Source: a virus. From it: a stretch of 30,137 bases of DNA. The position numbers and the translations under genes are program-made. The DNA lies in IMG/VR virus record IMGVR_UViG_3300049793_000022, positions 1-30,137 of that record; one strand, given 5' to 3'. Positions 6,173 to 15,048 of this stretch are shown here, piece by piece; within the stretch, counting starts at the first letter, position 1; every line of letters starts with the position of its first letter. The notes below the pieces were generated by a model. The model saw only the letters and a list, made by a program, of their open reading frames with translations, ran no database searches and was not told where the DNA came from.

Positions 6173-7159
6173 CTAGATGACGCGGAGAATTTTGTTTAGA
6201 ACGATCGTCGGCTGGACGGTTCGGAATGCCGTGCTGGTGCCACCCTGCGCCGTGCCGGTGAACGAAGACGATGCAGAAAAAGTCGTCGCGGAGCCAGTAG
6301 TGGCCGCGAACTGAATTGACCCCGGAGGGGTGACGGAGTTACCGCCGGCCATTTGGAGAACGGTTTGGCTAGGCGTCACCGTTGTCGCGACCGAACCAGC
6401 AGGCGTGTAGGCAGGAAGGTTCGCGGTTATGAGTGACTTTGACTCTCCGCCACCAACAGCACCAAGCGCCGTTGAATCCCCAACAAAATAAGTTGACGTT
6501 AGCCGCGTGGAAGACGCCTCTTTCATAGCGACAACGCGGCCGGTTAGATCCGGGACGTTGAAGGTGGTCGAGCCGTCGCCAATTCCATATGTCGTGCTGA
6601 TAAGGCCAAACAGGACAGAATATGTCGTCCTGCTGATCGCCTGCCCGATCGGAAAGACAAACCCGCTGTTTGGAACGGAGGACCCAATAAAGTCCATCAT
6701 GCCGGCAACGGGCACATTGTACGGATTGCCGAAGAAGTTCTGGAGATACCAAGCCGCGTCCGAGTTATTATAGGTCGCGACGTATGGCGTCCCCTGAATC
6801 AGAACTCCGGCGAGCAGTTCAGTTGACGGCGCGGAGCGCAACGGTTTAGCCCCGAGGCCGTCAACGTTGAGCGTGACAGTAGCTCCGTTCGTCGCGTGTG
6901 GCGTGAAGGCCACCATAGCGCCATTCAAATGTGTGAGCGTATCAAAAATCTGATAACTGGTCACGGTATAAGCCGTGACAGAACCGCCGGTAACGATGGC
7001 GCCCGAAATGTCATCGCGAAACGCTGCTGTTGACGCCATCATAGCGCGTGCGGAATCGTTGACACTTGACGGCGCTTGTCCCTCCGCCCAGTTGACGGTC
7101 GAGTCAGCACTAGCGTTGCTGGAAGCCGTTCGGCTCCAGTTAAAGAATGGGAGGGACAT
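6173..7159 (-). CDS. Tail fibre protein with phage tail collar domain
   Basis: 328 residues. The N-terminus (MSLPFFNWSRTASSNASADS, then WAEGQAPSSVNDSARAMMAS) is a familiar virion-anchoring segment of podovirus and lambdoid fibres. Around residues 150-215 lies a collar domain: VAGMMDFIGSSVPNSGFVFP, then TYGIGDGSTTFNVPDLTGRV, the hallmark GDG-x-TF-x-(L/V)PDL-x-GR motif. The C-terminus is Thr/Ser-rich and ends IVLNKILRVI, typical of this group. It probably binds host receptors or anchors other fibres. The ATG at 7159 lies 4 nt after the transglycosylase stop. The 66 nt downstream of its stop, before the endolysin gene in map order, contain only a short AGCGCT repeat. Confidence 0.85.
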   Translation of the reverse strand: MSLPFFNWSRTASSNASADSTVNWAEGQAPSSVNDSARAMMASTAAFRDDISGAIVTGGSVTAYTVTSYQIFDTLTHLNGAMVAFTPHATNGATVTLNVDGLGAKPLRSAPSTELLAGVLIQGTPYVATYNNSDAAWYLQNFFGNPYNVPVAGMMDFIGSSVPNSGFVFPIGQAISRTTYSVLFGLISTTYGIGDGSTTFNVPDLTGRVVAMKEASSTRLTSTYFVGDSTALGAVGGGESKSLITANLPAYTPAGSVATTVTPSQTVLQMAGGNSVTPPGSIQFAATTGSATTFSASSSFTGTAQGGTSTAFRTVQPTIVLNKILRVI

Positions 7160-7163
7160 TCAG

Positions 7164-7877
7164 TTAGCCTCGCTGGGAGAAGATCGGAGCCTGGAACGCA
7201 GCTCGAAGCTTGGACAGGTCGGGAGATCGCCGCGGCGCATAGAAGATCGGGGCGCCCTGCATTTGGGGAGGCGCTTCAAACGGGGCCGCTTGGGCCTGTT
7301 GCTGTTGGGGTGCTGCCTGCGGTTGCGGCGCGAAGATTGGCGGGGCTTGCGGGGCGATATTGAGAGGCGCAGAAGGAGCGCTAGGAGTGGCTACGGGACT
7401 CGCTGGTGCGGGTTGCGGCTGGGGTGCAGAACCACCCATCTTGCGGCTTGCCCACGCATGGAGGTCCGCTGCGGTCATATTGGCTAGGAACGGGTTGGCT
7501 TTGACGACGGCGGGGCCGAGGACATCCCCGGCCATTGCGGTCGGGTCGGATTGCATGATTTTCACCGCGCCTTGCGGGCCGGCAAAATGGGCCAGATAGG
7601 TCGATCCGGGCGTGACGGGTAGCCCGTTCTTTGCTAGAATCGCGCCGTTCTGGTTCGCATAGGCTTCCGTCATTTCCCGCGAAAGCTGCGGATCGGTCTT
7701 AAGTGCTAAAAGCTCCTGATCGGTTTTGCCTTGTGCGAGGTCAGGACGTGCGCCGCGGATTGTATCAAGCCAGGTTGCGTCCAAAAACTGCCCAGCGCCA
7801 GACGCAGACGAACGGGGGTTCACTGCATTCGGATCGCCGCCACTTTCGGCACCGATGATGGAGTCAACTAAGCCCAT
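7164..7877 (-). CDS. Virion-associated lytic transglycosylase
   Basis: 237 residues. Residues 1-120 form a lysozyme-like SLT domain: IIGAESGGDPNAVN with the likely catalytic Glu at residue 11, SASGAGQFLDATW, and the later STYLAHFAGPQGAVKI. Residues 140-225 are a Pro/Gln/Ala-rich linker (repeated PQPQPAPAS and PQQQQAQA-type stretches), and the end is ALSKLRAAF-like and basic. It would make a local hole in peptidoglycan during DNA entry and be packaged with the ejection proteins encoded immediately upstream. AGGA lies 3 nt before the ATG at 7877. The 88 nt upstream hold a small CCAATA-TT-TATTGG palindrome and nothing else obvious. Confidence 0.8.
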   Translation of the reverse strand: MGLVDSIIGAESGGDPNAVNPRSSASGAGQFLDATWLDTIRGARPDLAQGKTDQELLALKTDPQLSREMTEAYANQNGAILAKNGLPVTPGSTYLAHFAGPQGAVKIMQSDPTAMAGDVLGPAVVKANPFLANMTAADLHAWASRKMGGSAPQPQPAPASPVATPSAPSAPLNIAPQAPPIFAPQPQAAPQQQQAQAAPFEAPPQMQGAPIFYAPRRSPDLSKLRAAFQAPIFSQRG

Positions 7878-7965
7878 GTGGTTCCTGCTTCAGTCATCAA
7901 TAATTTTCGGAGTGGCGGCATCCAATATTTATTGGCATTGGACGCCGAACGGATATATCCCAGCT

Positions 7966-9489
7966 CTAATAGGTGCCGGTCTGGCTTACGGGCTGACTTT
8001 GCTGCTGAGCAGCGCGCAAGGCTGGATCTGCCGCAATCAGAGCGCGAAGCGCCAGAACTGACTTCGGAGGCAGTGCTGCGGCCACCTGCGGATTTTGCGC
8101 TGCCATCTTCAGTGCTTCCGGCGAACCGGATCGAATGAGAGTATCCAGCTTTTTAACGGCGTTGAACGTTGAAGCGTTGCCGATCTTCTTCAAGGCACGG
8201 CCGGCCAAACCAGCTCCGATCGCGCCGCCAACCCCGCCCTCATGATAGCCAACAGCGCCGCTGGCGAGCATCCCGAGACCGCCGCCCCCGCCCAATAGAT
8301 TGCCGGCCGCACGCGCTGCTGAGCCGGTCCATGTCCCGCGAACGATCTTGTTAAGTGCGGCCCTTTCTTCATCGCTCCAGGAAGAGACCTTGGCCTCGCC
8401 ATTCTTGAGCAGCGGCTTGAACGCCTGCTTGATCGAGTTCTGGATATTGCCGCCTGAATTAGCGGAAGCGGCGTTTAGCTCGGCATTGGAAAGCAGGTTC
8501 TGGACCTGAGAGGATTTCTTGTAGGATGCCCAGTTTCCGCGCGCATCGCTGAGAATGCTGTTCGCCTTCGTCGCATCGCCAGCCAGCAAATCGGCTTGGC
8601 TTAGGTTTGGCAAGAACCGATCGATATGTCCCATCGCCTGAGAAGCGGCGGCGGCTTGTGGCGTCATCTGGCCGATGGCGTCCTTTTCCTTCGCCAAGAT
8701 GCCAAGCGCCTTGCGTGCGGCGTCGAGATCGGCAACGCCAACCGGGCCGGGAGCGCCCTTAAGTTCGTTGACAGTCTGGAACACGCTGGATTGGTTGTTC
8801 GGCCGGTAGCCCTGCCCGACAAGGTCGCTTTCAATAGTCGTCGCGAGATTATCGACGGCACCCGGATTAATCTTCACGGCTGCCACGTCCGGATGCTGAT
8901 ACCCAGCCCGCGATGCCGTTTTGATTTCCTGCGATGTGAGATCGGGGAGAGCCCGCGCCGCCGCCATCGCCTTAAACTTCTGCGCTGCGGCGGAAGCACC
9001 CGCACCACCAGCCAATGCGCCGGCAACCTCGCCGATAGGACCGCCAACTGCGCCGCCTGCCTCGCTCGCCACAGCCGGCGCAACGACGCGGGTGAGCGCC
9101 TTTGTCGCCAATGTCTCGGGTCCACCAATCATTGCAGGCGCGAACTGCCCTATCTTGGATGCGATATCTTCCGCCGTTCCCTGTGGTTTGTAGAAATCCC
9201 CCGTGTATTGCTCGACCTTCTTTTGCAGCCCTTCGGACCCGAGCGGGTTGGCATCGCTCTGGTTGGGCGCATAGAGGTGGGCAATATCAGCCGGCAGGCC
9301 CGCCAGCCCGATCACGCCTTGCGCCAGCCCGGTCCCGAGCGACTTGGCAACACCGCCAAGGCTCGAGCCTTCAGACTTTGGCGCAAGGTGCTGCTGCAAA
9401 ATCTGGAATGCCTGCTCCGGAGTAGCTCCTTCCGGCCCATCAACCGAATATGATTTTCCGCCCGGATCTGTGAATTCGAAAGTCGGCAT
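7966..9489 (-). CDS. Internal virion / DNA-ejection protein
   Basis: 507 residues. The N-terminus (MPTFEFTDPGGKSYSVDGPE followed by GATPEQAFQILQQ) is a small module often found at the start of phage internal proteins. After it come several Gly/Ala-rich hydrophobic stretches (around residues 55-75, 140-170, and 390-440 with a GGGGG run) and long helical polar regions. Such a mix of amphipathic helices and flexible membrane-active segments is usual for ejection proteins that form a conduit through the cell envelope. The C-terminus (MAAQNPQVAAALPPKSVLAL) is helical. It overlaps the upstream gene as TGATG and precedes the transglycosylase. Confidence 0.65.
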   Translation of the reverse strand: MPTFEFTDPGGKSYSVDGPEGATPEQAFQILQQHLAPKSEGSSLGGVAKSLGTGLAQGVIGLAGLPADIAHLYAPNQSDANPLGSEGLQKKVEQYTGDFYKPQGTAEDIASKIGQFAPAMIGGPETLATKALTRVVAPAVASEAGGAVGGPIGEVAGALAGGAGASAAAQKFKAMAAARALPDLTSQEIKTASRAGYQHPDVAAVKINPGAVDNLATTIESDLVGQGYRPNNQSSVFQTVNELKGAPGPVGVADLDAARKALGILAKEKDAIGQMTPQAAAASQAMGHIDRFLPNLSQADLLAGDATKANSILSDARGNWASYKKSSQVQNLLSNAELNAASANSGGNIQNSIKQAFKPLLKNGEAKVSSWSDEERAALNKIVRGTWTGSAARAAGNLLGGGGGLGMLASGAVGYHEGGVGGAIGAGLAGRALKKIGNASTFNAVKKLDTLIRSGSPEALKMAAQNPQVAAALPPKSVLALRALIAADPALRAAQQQSQPVSQTGTY

Positions 9490-11228
9490 CAGTGGACCTT
9501 CACAGACCAGCCGGAGGGGATGCCACCAGTTGGCGCGGCACTTGATTTGCCTTCAAGGCGATCAATCGCGCCCTGAATTTTAATGATGTTCTGCCGCGTA
9601 TCATTGCTAACGAGATCAACGCCGTTATTTGGACCAAGGATAGAGTCGCGGCGCTGCTCTAATGCCTTTAGGCCACCATCCATCGTTTCTAGTGTGGCCC
9701 TGAGCGCCGCCGCCAATTGCGGTTTCGATTTGACGGTATCGAAGCGTTCGCGCGTTAACTCGCGTTCATGGACGCCGCCACCGGCAGAGCCAGAGAACAG
9801 CTTTCCGACTTCGCCCGCTACCGTCTGACCAAGGCTTTTGGCTTCATCTGAAATCGCAGATTGCTGGTTGCTGAAAGCCTGCCGGGTTGCATTTACGCCT
9901 TGCGCGATGACAGGAATCCCGAGGCCATTGGAATTGTCTAGTTTCTCAAGATTATCGGCCAACCCGGTCATATGCGAGATGCCTTGGTTAAAGGCCTTGG
10001 CCTGACCGCCTGCTGAGTTCGGAGAGTTGGTTCCGAGTTCTGTGTAATATTTCCGCTTCTCGCCATAGAGAGCATCGCTGACAGGAATGCCCATATCCTG
10101 CCCGTATTTTTGTGCGATCTCCTTGGCCTTGGAGGCAATCGCCTGCGTTCGCGGATTTCCAGAGGGCATCACATCGCCCTTGATGTACGCCTTGACGGCC
10201 GCCTGCACTTCGGGGCCAAATTGTCCTAGATAGGCGTCTCCGCTCAAACTCGGGTTATATTCCTTCACGCCGGGCGCAAGTAGCGATACGCCGCCTTGAC
10301 CTGAGGCACCGCCTGACATCTCGCCATCTGAACCGACAGGCTTGAATGTCTGCTCGCGCGCATTCCAGCTATATGGATGCTCTGCACCGAGTGCATCCTT
10401 GACCATTTTCAATTCAGTCTTGTTGGTAAACAACTCGGGAAGGATTGTTTTCGCCGCCTCAGGGTTGAGGGCAGCAACCATCGCCTTAGATGAAGCAGCC
10501 TGCGGTGTATCGCCGTTATTAATTAATGCTTGGCGCACAGAATCATACTGCGCCTTTAGGTTCTGCTGCTGCATCCCCTGTGCATCAGTGCGATTGCCCG
10601 AGACAAGTCCACTAATTCCGCCCGCGAGAGCCTGAAGAGGACCGCCGGCATTAGCAAAATTTTGCATCCCGGCGTTAAACCGATCCCCGATACCTATGCC
10701 CTGTCCGCTTCCCATGAACGTCGGCTGGGTCTGCGGCTGAGATGATTGACGGCTCTGCGCTGAAAAATCGGTCGGCGACTGAGCGGAAGCGGTAGCTTGC
10801 GGCGTATAATCAGCCGCCGACCCGAACTGCGGCATTTGATAACCGCCGACGTTCATGCTGTTGATTGGGTTGTTCTGAGGTGCAGGAGCAGGTGCAGGAG
10901 TTGCCACCGGAGGCGGTGCAGGCTGCTGCATCGTAGACTGTGGCGGCATCTGCGGAGCCTGCGGAGGCATCATGCCGGGGCTGGGAGCGATCGATCCCGT
11001 ACCGCTTGCAAAGACGCTCTGCGGCTGTTGTGCGAAAGATGGGACAGCCCCGAACGGGCTTTGCGGGGCTACAAGGTTATTCCCCATCGAAGGATCTTGC
11101 CTGAGAGCCGCAAGAAAATCCTTGTTTGTATTTGCATCAGCCGGATTCTGCCACTGCCACGACGACGGCAGACCGCCAAGAAGGCCGCCCCCAGTATCGT
11201 TGCTAAAGAGCGCGTCAAGCAACCCCAT
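9489..11228 (-). CDS. Large internal virion / ejection-type protein
   Basis: 579 residues. It begins MGLLDALFSNDTGGGLLGGL, followed by a long low-complexity Pro/Gln/Ala-rich region (about residues 60-180). A folded-looking C-terminal half contains SGDAYLGQFGPEVQAAVKAY near residue 315, ALYGEKRKYYTEL, and a long coiled-coil-like stretch ending ERRDSILGP-type residues and a short GWSVKVH tail. Similar starts and tails occur in alphaproteobacterial podovirus proteins placed between tail and lysis genes. I infer packaging inside the virion and ejection with the DNA; no enzyme motif is seen. The next gene start overlaps its stop (TGATG). Confidence 0.6.
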   Translation of the reverse strand: MGLLDALFSNDTGGGLLGGLPSSWQWQNPADANTNKDFLAALRQDPSMGNNLVAPQSPFGAVPSFAQQPQSVFASGTGSIAPSPGMMPPQAPQMPPQSTMQQPAPPPVATPAPAPAPQNNPINSMNVGGYQMPQFGSAADYTPQATASAQSPTDFSAQSRQSSQPQTQPTFMGSGQGIGIGDRFNAGMQNFANAGGPLQALAGGISGLVSGNRTDAQGMQQQNLKAQYDSVRQALINNGDTPQAASSKAMVAALNPEAAKTILPELFTNKTELKMVKDALGAEHPYSWNAREQTFKPVGSDGEMSGGASGQGGVSLLAPGVKEYNPSLSGDAYLGQFGPEVQAAVKAYIKGDVMPSGNPRTQAIASKAKEIAQKYGQDMGIPVSDALYGEKRKYYTELGTNSPNSAGGQAKAFNQGISHMTGLADNLEKLDNSNGLGIPVIAQGVNATRQAFSNQQSAISDEAKSLGQTVAGEVGKLFSGSAGGGVHERELTRERFDTVKSKPQLAAALRATLETMDGGLKALEQRRDSILGPNNGVDLVSNDTRQNIIKIQGAIDRLEGKSSAAPTGGIPSGWSVKVH

Positions 11229-12092
11229 TTACTGTCTCCGACCCCAGAGATTGCCGAGTGAGCCGATGCCGCCCATGATGGTTGCAAACTGCTGCGCTCC
11301 GCTCTGCTGCTGCGTGCCCGTGCTCTGGCCCGTCGATTGACCGCCAAGTCCACCAATCGGAATACCGATCTGAGCAAGCAACCCCAGCGCCTGCACGGGA
11401 ATGCCGCGCCGCGCAGCTTCCGCCTGCAAGGTCGCGTTAGCTCCCGCGTTCGCCGTATCGGTTGCCTGACCCAGCGCAGTAACGCCCTGCCCCTGGTTGA
11501 CAAGCCCCTGCTGCGTCATACCCGAGAGAATGCCTGCGTTAGTGTTGCCCGCGTTGTAGAGGTTGCCTGCCGCTCCCTGCTGGTTCTGGATGTTCTGATT
11601 GTACTGAGCCGCAATCGTCGGGGCGATGCCTTGCGTGATGCCCCGCCCAAGCGCCATTGAATTAGCACCCGAGAAATCCCGGCCCGCAGCGGCGAACTGC
11701 CCGTTGGTGGCGTTGGTGATGTCTGAAATCTTGGTACTCAGCGCATCCGAAAAGCCCGGCGTAGACATCGGGTCATAGTTCGTATTCGACGCAAGCGGGT
11801 TGGTCTGGTTGTAGTAATTCTGATAGTTCTGGTTGACGGCACCGGCCTGATTGGTCGCGCCCCCGCCGTTCAAAAGATTGGTGGCGTAGTTCTGCACCAG
11901 CGGCGCATTGGCGCTTGCGGCATTGCCGTTGTTGGTGATGGTGTTGAGGGCGCCATTCTCAGCACCCGTCACGCCGGTATTGCCGAGGTTCTGATTGACC
12001 TGCCCGAGAATGCCCTGAAGGGCTGGCTGTGCCGGCGCCCAAGGATTTGTGGTGCTGGATTGGGTTTGCGTGCTCTTAGATTCGCCGCCCAT
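11229..12092 (-). CDS. Asn/Gln-rich internal virion protein
   Basis: 287 residues, extremely rich in Asn, Gln, Gly, Ala and Thr. The N-terminus (GGESKSTQTQSSTTNPWAPA then QPALQGIL) is a recurrent start of phage proteins in the tail/ejection gene block. Residues 100-200 read as a helical domain (DALSTKISDITNATNGQFAA, MALGRGITQGIAPTI). Residue 225 onward has LQAEAARRGIPVQALGLLAQ, and the end is Gly/Gln-rich, MGGIGSLGNLWGRRQ. The family appears conserved among rhizobial and other podovirus-like phages without a demonstrated role. One nucleotide separates the ATG from the upstream stop. Confidence 0.6.
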   Translation of the reverse strand: MGGESKSTQTQSSTTNPWAPAQPALQGILGQVNQNLGNTGVTGAENGALNTITNNGNAASANAPLVQNYATNLLNGGGATNQAGAVNQNYQNYYNQTNPLASNTNYDPMSTPGFSDALSTKISDITNATNGQFAAAGRDFSGANSMALGRGITQGIAPTIAAQYNQNIQNQQGAAGNLYNAGNTNAGILSGMTQQGLVNQGQGVTALGQATDTANAGANATLQAEAARRGIPVQALGLLAQIGIPIGGLGGQSTGQSTGTQQQSGAQQFATIMGGIGSLGNLWGRRQ

Positions 12093-12093
12093 A

Positions 12094-12495
12094 TCAGAGA
12101 GCCTTTTCCATGATGACGTATTCCGTTCGATAGTCTTTCAACGCACGTTCCCAACCCCGCCTTCCGTACAAACGGACACAGCGAGCGCCTTCAGCCTTTG
12201 CGTAATGTTCAATGCGAAGAAGCAACGGCAGCCAGCGTTCACGCTGATATCCGCTACATGCCGTAATAATCAGAACGGGCTTTCCCCGCGTCTTGATGAG
12301 GTGTGTGGTCGCGGCGGCCTCGATGTGATCCGAGATTGCCAGCCAGAGGAACTGATCGCCGTTTAGAACGTCGTATTCGATGTCTGCAAATTCGGTGAGG
12401 TCGGTCTGTTCAATCGCCGCGCGGATCAACTCTTTCGCTTGCGGCCAAATCTGATGTACGTTTTTAGGATCGACGCAAAGAAGGTCAGGTCCCAT
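12094..12495 (-). CDS. Conserved phage protein, GNAT acetyltransferase-like
   Basis: 133 residues of mixed alpha/beta composition: DVLNGDQFLWLAI, TRGKPVLIITACSGYQRERW, HYAKAEGARCVRLYGRRGWE and the end YRTEYVIMEKAL. The order of a central hydrophobic beta strand, a Gly/Arg-containing turn, an Ala-rich helix with Glu-Gly, and a final Gly-Trp-x-x-x-Leu plus strand resembles GNAT-fold proteins that occur in podovirus tail-gene blocks. A typical acetyl-CoA loop is not clear, so activity is uncertain. It overlaps the glycine-rich protein gene by 11 nt and lies one base from the next gene. Confidence 0.6.
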   Translation of the reverse strand: MGPDLLCVDPKNVHQIWPQAKELIRAAIEQTDLTEFADIEYDVLNGDQFLWLAISDHIEAAATTHLIKTRGKPVLIITACSGYQRERWLPLLLRIEHYAKAEGARCVRLYGRRGWERALKDYRTEYVIMEKAL

Positions 12496-13339
12496 AGTGC
12501 TCTAAGACGAAAATGCTGCCGGCCTGGCCGGCATCGCCCGCATTGCCGCTCGTCCCAGCCGTTCCAGCCGTTCCGGCCGCGCCAACCGTGTAGGTATATG
12601 TTGCCGATGGCGAGTTGATAATGACATAGGCCTGTTCGCCACCGCCACCGCCGCCACCGCCGCCCACACCGCCGCCGCCAGAACCGATACCGCCGCGACC
12701 AGACCCCCCGTTACTCCCGCTGCCCTTGCCGCCAACGCCACCAGTCCCGTTTGTGGTTGACGCCACGCCCGTTCCGCCAGCGCCGCCAGCCTGCCCGGCG
12801 AAACGCTGGGTTGCCGATCCTGTGCCGCCCGTTCCGCCAGTGCCGCCAGCCTGCCCGGTGCCACCAGTCACCAGCGAAGCAGCGCCACCAGAGCCACCTT
12901 TCGCAACAATCGAATTGAACGTGGTATCGCCACCAGCCCCGCCGCTGCCTATTGATGCCGTTCCGTTCGCGCCACCACCCCCGCCCGCGCCATTTATGTA
13001 AACCTCTATCCAGAGGCAGTTAGCTGGCTTGGTATAGGTCGCCGCTGTTCCGCTTGTAAAAAGCTGCGTCGTCGGCAGCGTGCGCCTAGCCGCCGTTAAC
13101 TGGATTTGGTTGGTGCTATTATCGATGCCGTTTGCAAGCGTGAACGCGCCGCTATTGCCAGCAATCGTGGTAACTGTTCCGGATTGAAGCGCAGTAATAG
13201 CCGCCGTGTTTGTAGCAATATTGGCAGTATTGGTCGCGACGTTAGCAATTGCAGTGCTGGTAGCGCCAGCAATCGCCTGCAACGACATATTCTGCTTTTT
13301 CGGGTCGGTCTCTTCCGTGCCCGGAACGTAAAGGACCAT
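12485..13339 (-). CDS. Glycine-rich tail adhesin-like protein
   Basis: 284 residues. A short N-terminal coiled or stalk region (ATSTAIANVATNTANIATNT) leads into an aromatic-bearing strand (PANCLWIEVYINGAGGGG). After that come about 130 residues dominated by Gly, Ala, Ser and Thr, with runs such as GGTGGTGGTG and VGGGGGGGGGE, then a closing cap, QAYVIINSPSATYTYTVGA. Glycine-rich modules like this are found in phage fibre tips and can pack as polyglycine II helices. The position between tail nozzle and ejection proteins supports a virion location. The opposite strand shows a long Pro/Ala-rich open frame here that is only a by-product of the Gly codons. Confidence 0.65.
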   Translation of the reverse strand: MVLYVPGTEETDPKKQNMSLQAIAGATSTAIANVATNTANIATNTAAITALQSGTVTTIAGNSGAFTLANGIDNSTNQIQLTAARRTLPTTQLFTSGTAATYTKPANCLWIEVYINGAGGGGGANGTASIGSGGAGGDTTFNSIVAKGGSGGAASLVTGGTGQAGGTGGTGGTGSATQRFAGQAGGAGGTGVASTTNGTGGVGGKGSGSNGGSGRGGIGSGGGGVGGGGGGGGGEQAYVIINSPSATYTYTVGAAGTAGTAGTSGNAGDAGQAGSIFVLEHYGT

Positions 13340-15048
13340 CAGGTTTTGCCCGAGATGTCAGGATCGGGCTCGATGCCCGCCGCAAACGTCCATGTCGTTC
13401 CGGCCGGAATACGCTGTTTGAACCTGATGTAACGGGCTTCACGCCTTAAATTGCAGTAACCCGTTCGCGCATTCATCGCGATTTCAGAACCTGTCGTCGG
13501 CGTTGCCGCTTGCGTTTGCCGCCATGAGACAGAGCCGTAAACCGTTGCCGCATCCGTGATCGGGCGGAACCCGTCAATATAAATTTCATCTCCCGAGGTG
13601 CCCTGCTCTGCGCTTTCAAATGTGGCCTCCAGGTTCGGCCCGGTAAAGAACCCCAACTTGTGAGCACTGTTAAACTGCGCGATCTGCGGCTGCACGGCGG
13701 TTGCGAATGAATCCAGACTGACCGACATTGCATCGATAGAAGATGAAATCGCATCAAGGTTTTCCAGCGTCAGACCACTTTGCGAAATGCCGAGAAGATA
13801 TTCCCCCTTCATTGAAACCTGAAAGAACCTGTCCAGCATTGGATCATAGCCAAGGAATTTGTCGTATAGTCCGATCTGACCAGAGACCGATTTATAAGCC
13901 CAATAAACCCGGCTCGATTGCGGGTCGGCCGCGCCCATGAACAGTTGCAGATTGCCCTTGTCGATATCAATCAGGAACGAACGATCAACACGCTCGCGTC
14001 CGATTTGAACGGGCAACTGTCCTGGTTCGATTTTGTGAAAGCCCTTGCTCGAATAAAAATAGATCGTAGAGCCCGCGCGAATGATCGAGTAAGGCGCATA
14101 AAGCCCCATGTCCTGCGTCATGCGCTCAATCTGGAAGATCAACGCAGAGCCGGGAATATAGGACATTCGCCGAATGGCCTGATCCTGGAAGATCGTTCCG
14201 AACTCCCCACCCGCCACGCCGCGAACAATGCCGCCGTCAGGGAAGTCCTGAAAATCTGAACTGTTAACGCCGCTTGTCCAACTCCCAGACGCGTTGAAGC
14301 TGTTCAACCCTGACCATTGAATGCGATACGGGAAAGACAGTAGACCCGAGAGAACCAGAAACCGGCCGACGTTACTGATGTAAGCTGCTTGCGGAGGAGA
14401 GCCGAGCGAAGCCGAGAACGCGCTGGCAGACGAAAGGTCGAATACCTGCAACACCGCGTTGGCCTGCGTAGCCCAGACAAGATTGCCGGTCTGTGCAAAC
14501 TGCCATTGAGCCGTGGAACTCAGCGTCGCATAAAGCCATGTTACCGAATGCGTCCCGGTTCCGGTTGATGCGGTATTGATCGCCGTGCCGCCCGGAGTTG
14601 CTGATATCGTGAATGTGCCTGATGTCAGAACCGTCTTGACGTAATAGGTGGTTCCTGCCGTGATCGCTGCGGGAAGCGCGCCCCCAGTATTATAGAAGAT
14701 GACAGGATCATTGACAGAGAAGCCATGAGCTACCAGAGAGACGACGCCGGGGCTTGCGCTCGATATCGTAACGGTCGCGGTATTAGAGACCGGCTTCCAT
14801 GTGAAATCGGTATTATTGAGCAGGTATAACCGATCGACCGTGGCCGCGAAGATCGCAACCGACCCATCTGATTTCAGGGCATAGAAGCCGCCGCGACATG
14901 CCGCGGGAAGTCCCGCCGTCAGCGTGGCAAAGTCTGGGAAAGGTCCGTATCCATCCCCTCGGGGCAGCACGTTTAGAATGTTGTGGACGCTTGAGCCTTC
15001 AAAATCCGTGGTGTCCGGCCGCCAGTCAGCCCAAGGAAGCAGCGCCAT
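13339..15048 (-). CDS. Tail nozzle-like structural protein with inserted FCCH-type beta domain
   Basis: 569 residues. It starts MALLPWADWRPDTTDFEGSS followed by the conserved-looking NVLPRGDGYGPFPDF, a common start of large podovirus tail proteins. Aromatic-rich beta repeats (FYALKSDGSVAIFAAT; WQFAQTGNLVWATQANAV; IVRGVAGGEFGTIFQDQ) suggest a beta-propeller-like core comparable to tail nozzle/tubular proteins. Residues about 93-165 form an insertion of the type VSLVAHGFSVNDPVIF / GTTYYVKTVLTSGTFTIS, seen as an independent small beta domain in many phage proteins (FCCH-like). It overlaps the SU10-type adaptor gene upstream (TGATG), consistent with attachment directly below the adaptor ring. Confidence 0.65.
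   Translation of the reverse strand: MALLPWADWRPDTTDFEGSSVHNILNVLPRGDGYGPFPDFATLTAGLPAACRGGFYALKSDGSVAIFAATVDRLYLLNNTDFTWKPVSNTATVTISSASPGVVSLVAHGFSVNDPVIFYNTGGALPAAITAGTTYYVKTVLTSGTFTISATPGGTAINTASTGTGTHSVTWLYATLSSTAQWQFAQTGNLVWATQANAVLQVFDLSSASAFSASLGSPPQAAYISNVGRFLVLSGLLSFPYRIQWSGLNSFNASGSWTSGVNSSDFQDFPDGGIVRGVAGGEFGTIFQDQAIRRMSYIPGSALIFQIERMTQDMGLYAPYSIIRAGSTIYFYSSKGFHKIEPGQLPVQIGRERVDRSFLIDIDKGNLQLFMGAADPQSSRVYWAYKSVSGQIGLYDKFLGYDPMLDRFFQVSMKGEYLLGISQSGLTLENLDAISSSIDAMSVSLDSFATAVQPQIAQFNSAHKLGFFTGPNLEATFESAEQGTSGDEIYIDGFRPITDAATVYGSVSWRQTQAATPTTGSEIAMNARTGYCNLRREARYIRFKQRIPAGTTWTFAAGIEPDPDISGKT

Noticed and set aside
8626-9453. Open frame of 275 codons on the plus strand
   Set aside because: Antisense shadow of the 507-residue ejection-type protein in high-GC DNA; no recognisable domain, Arg/Cys-rich translation.
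12726-13001. Pro/Ala-rich open frame on the plus strand
   Set aside because: Produced by reading the Gly codons of the adhesin-like gene on the opposite strand.
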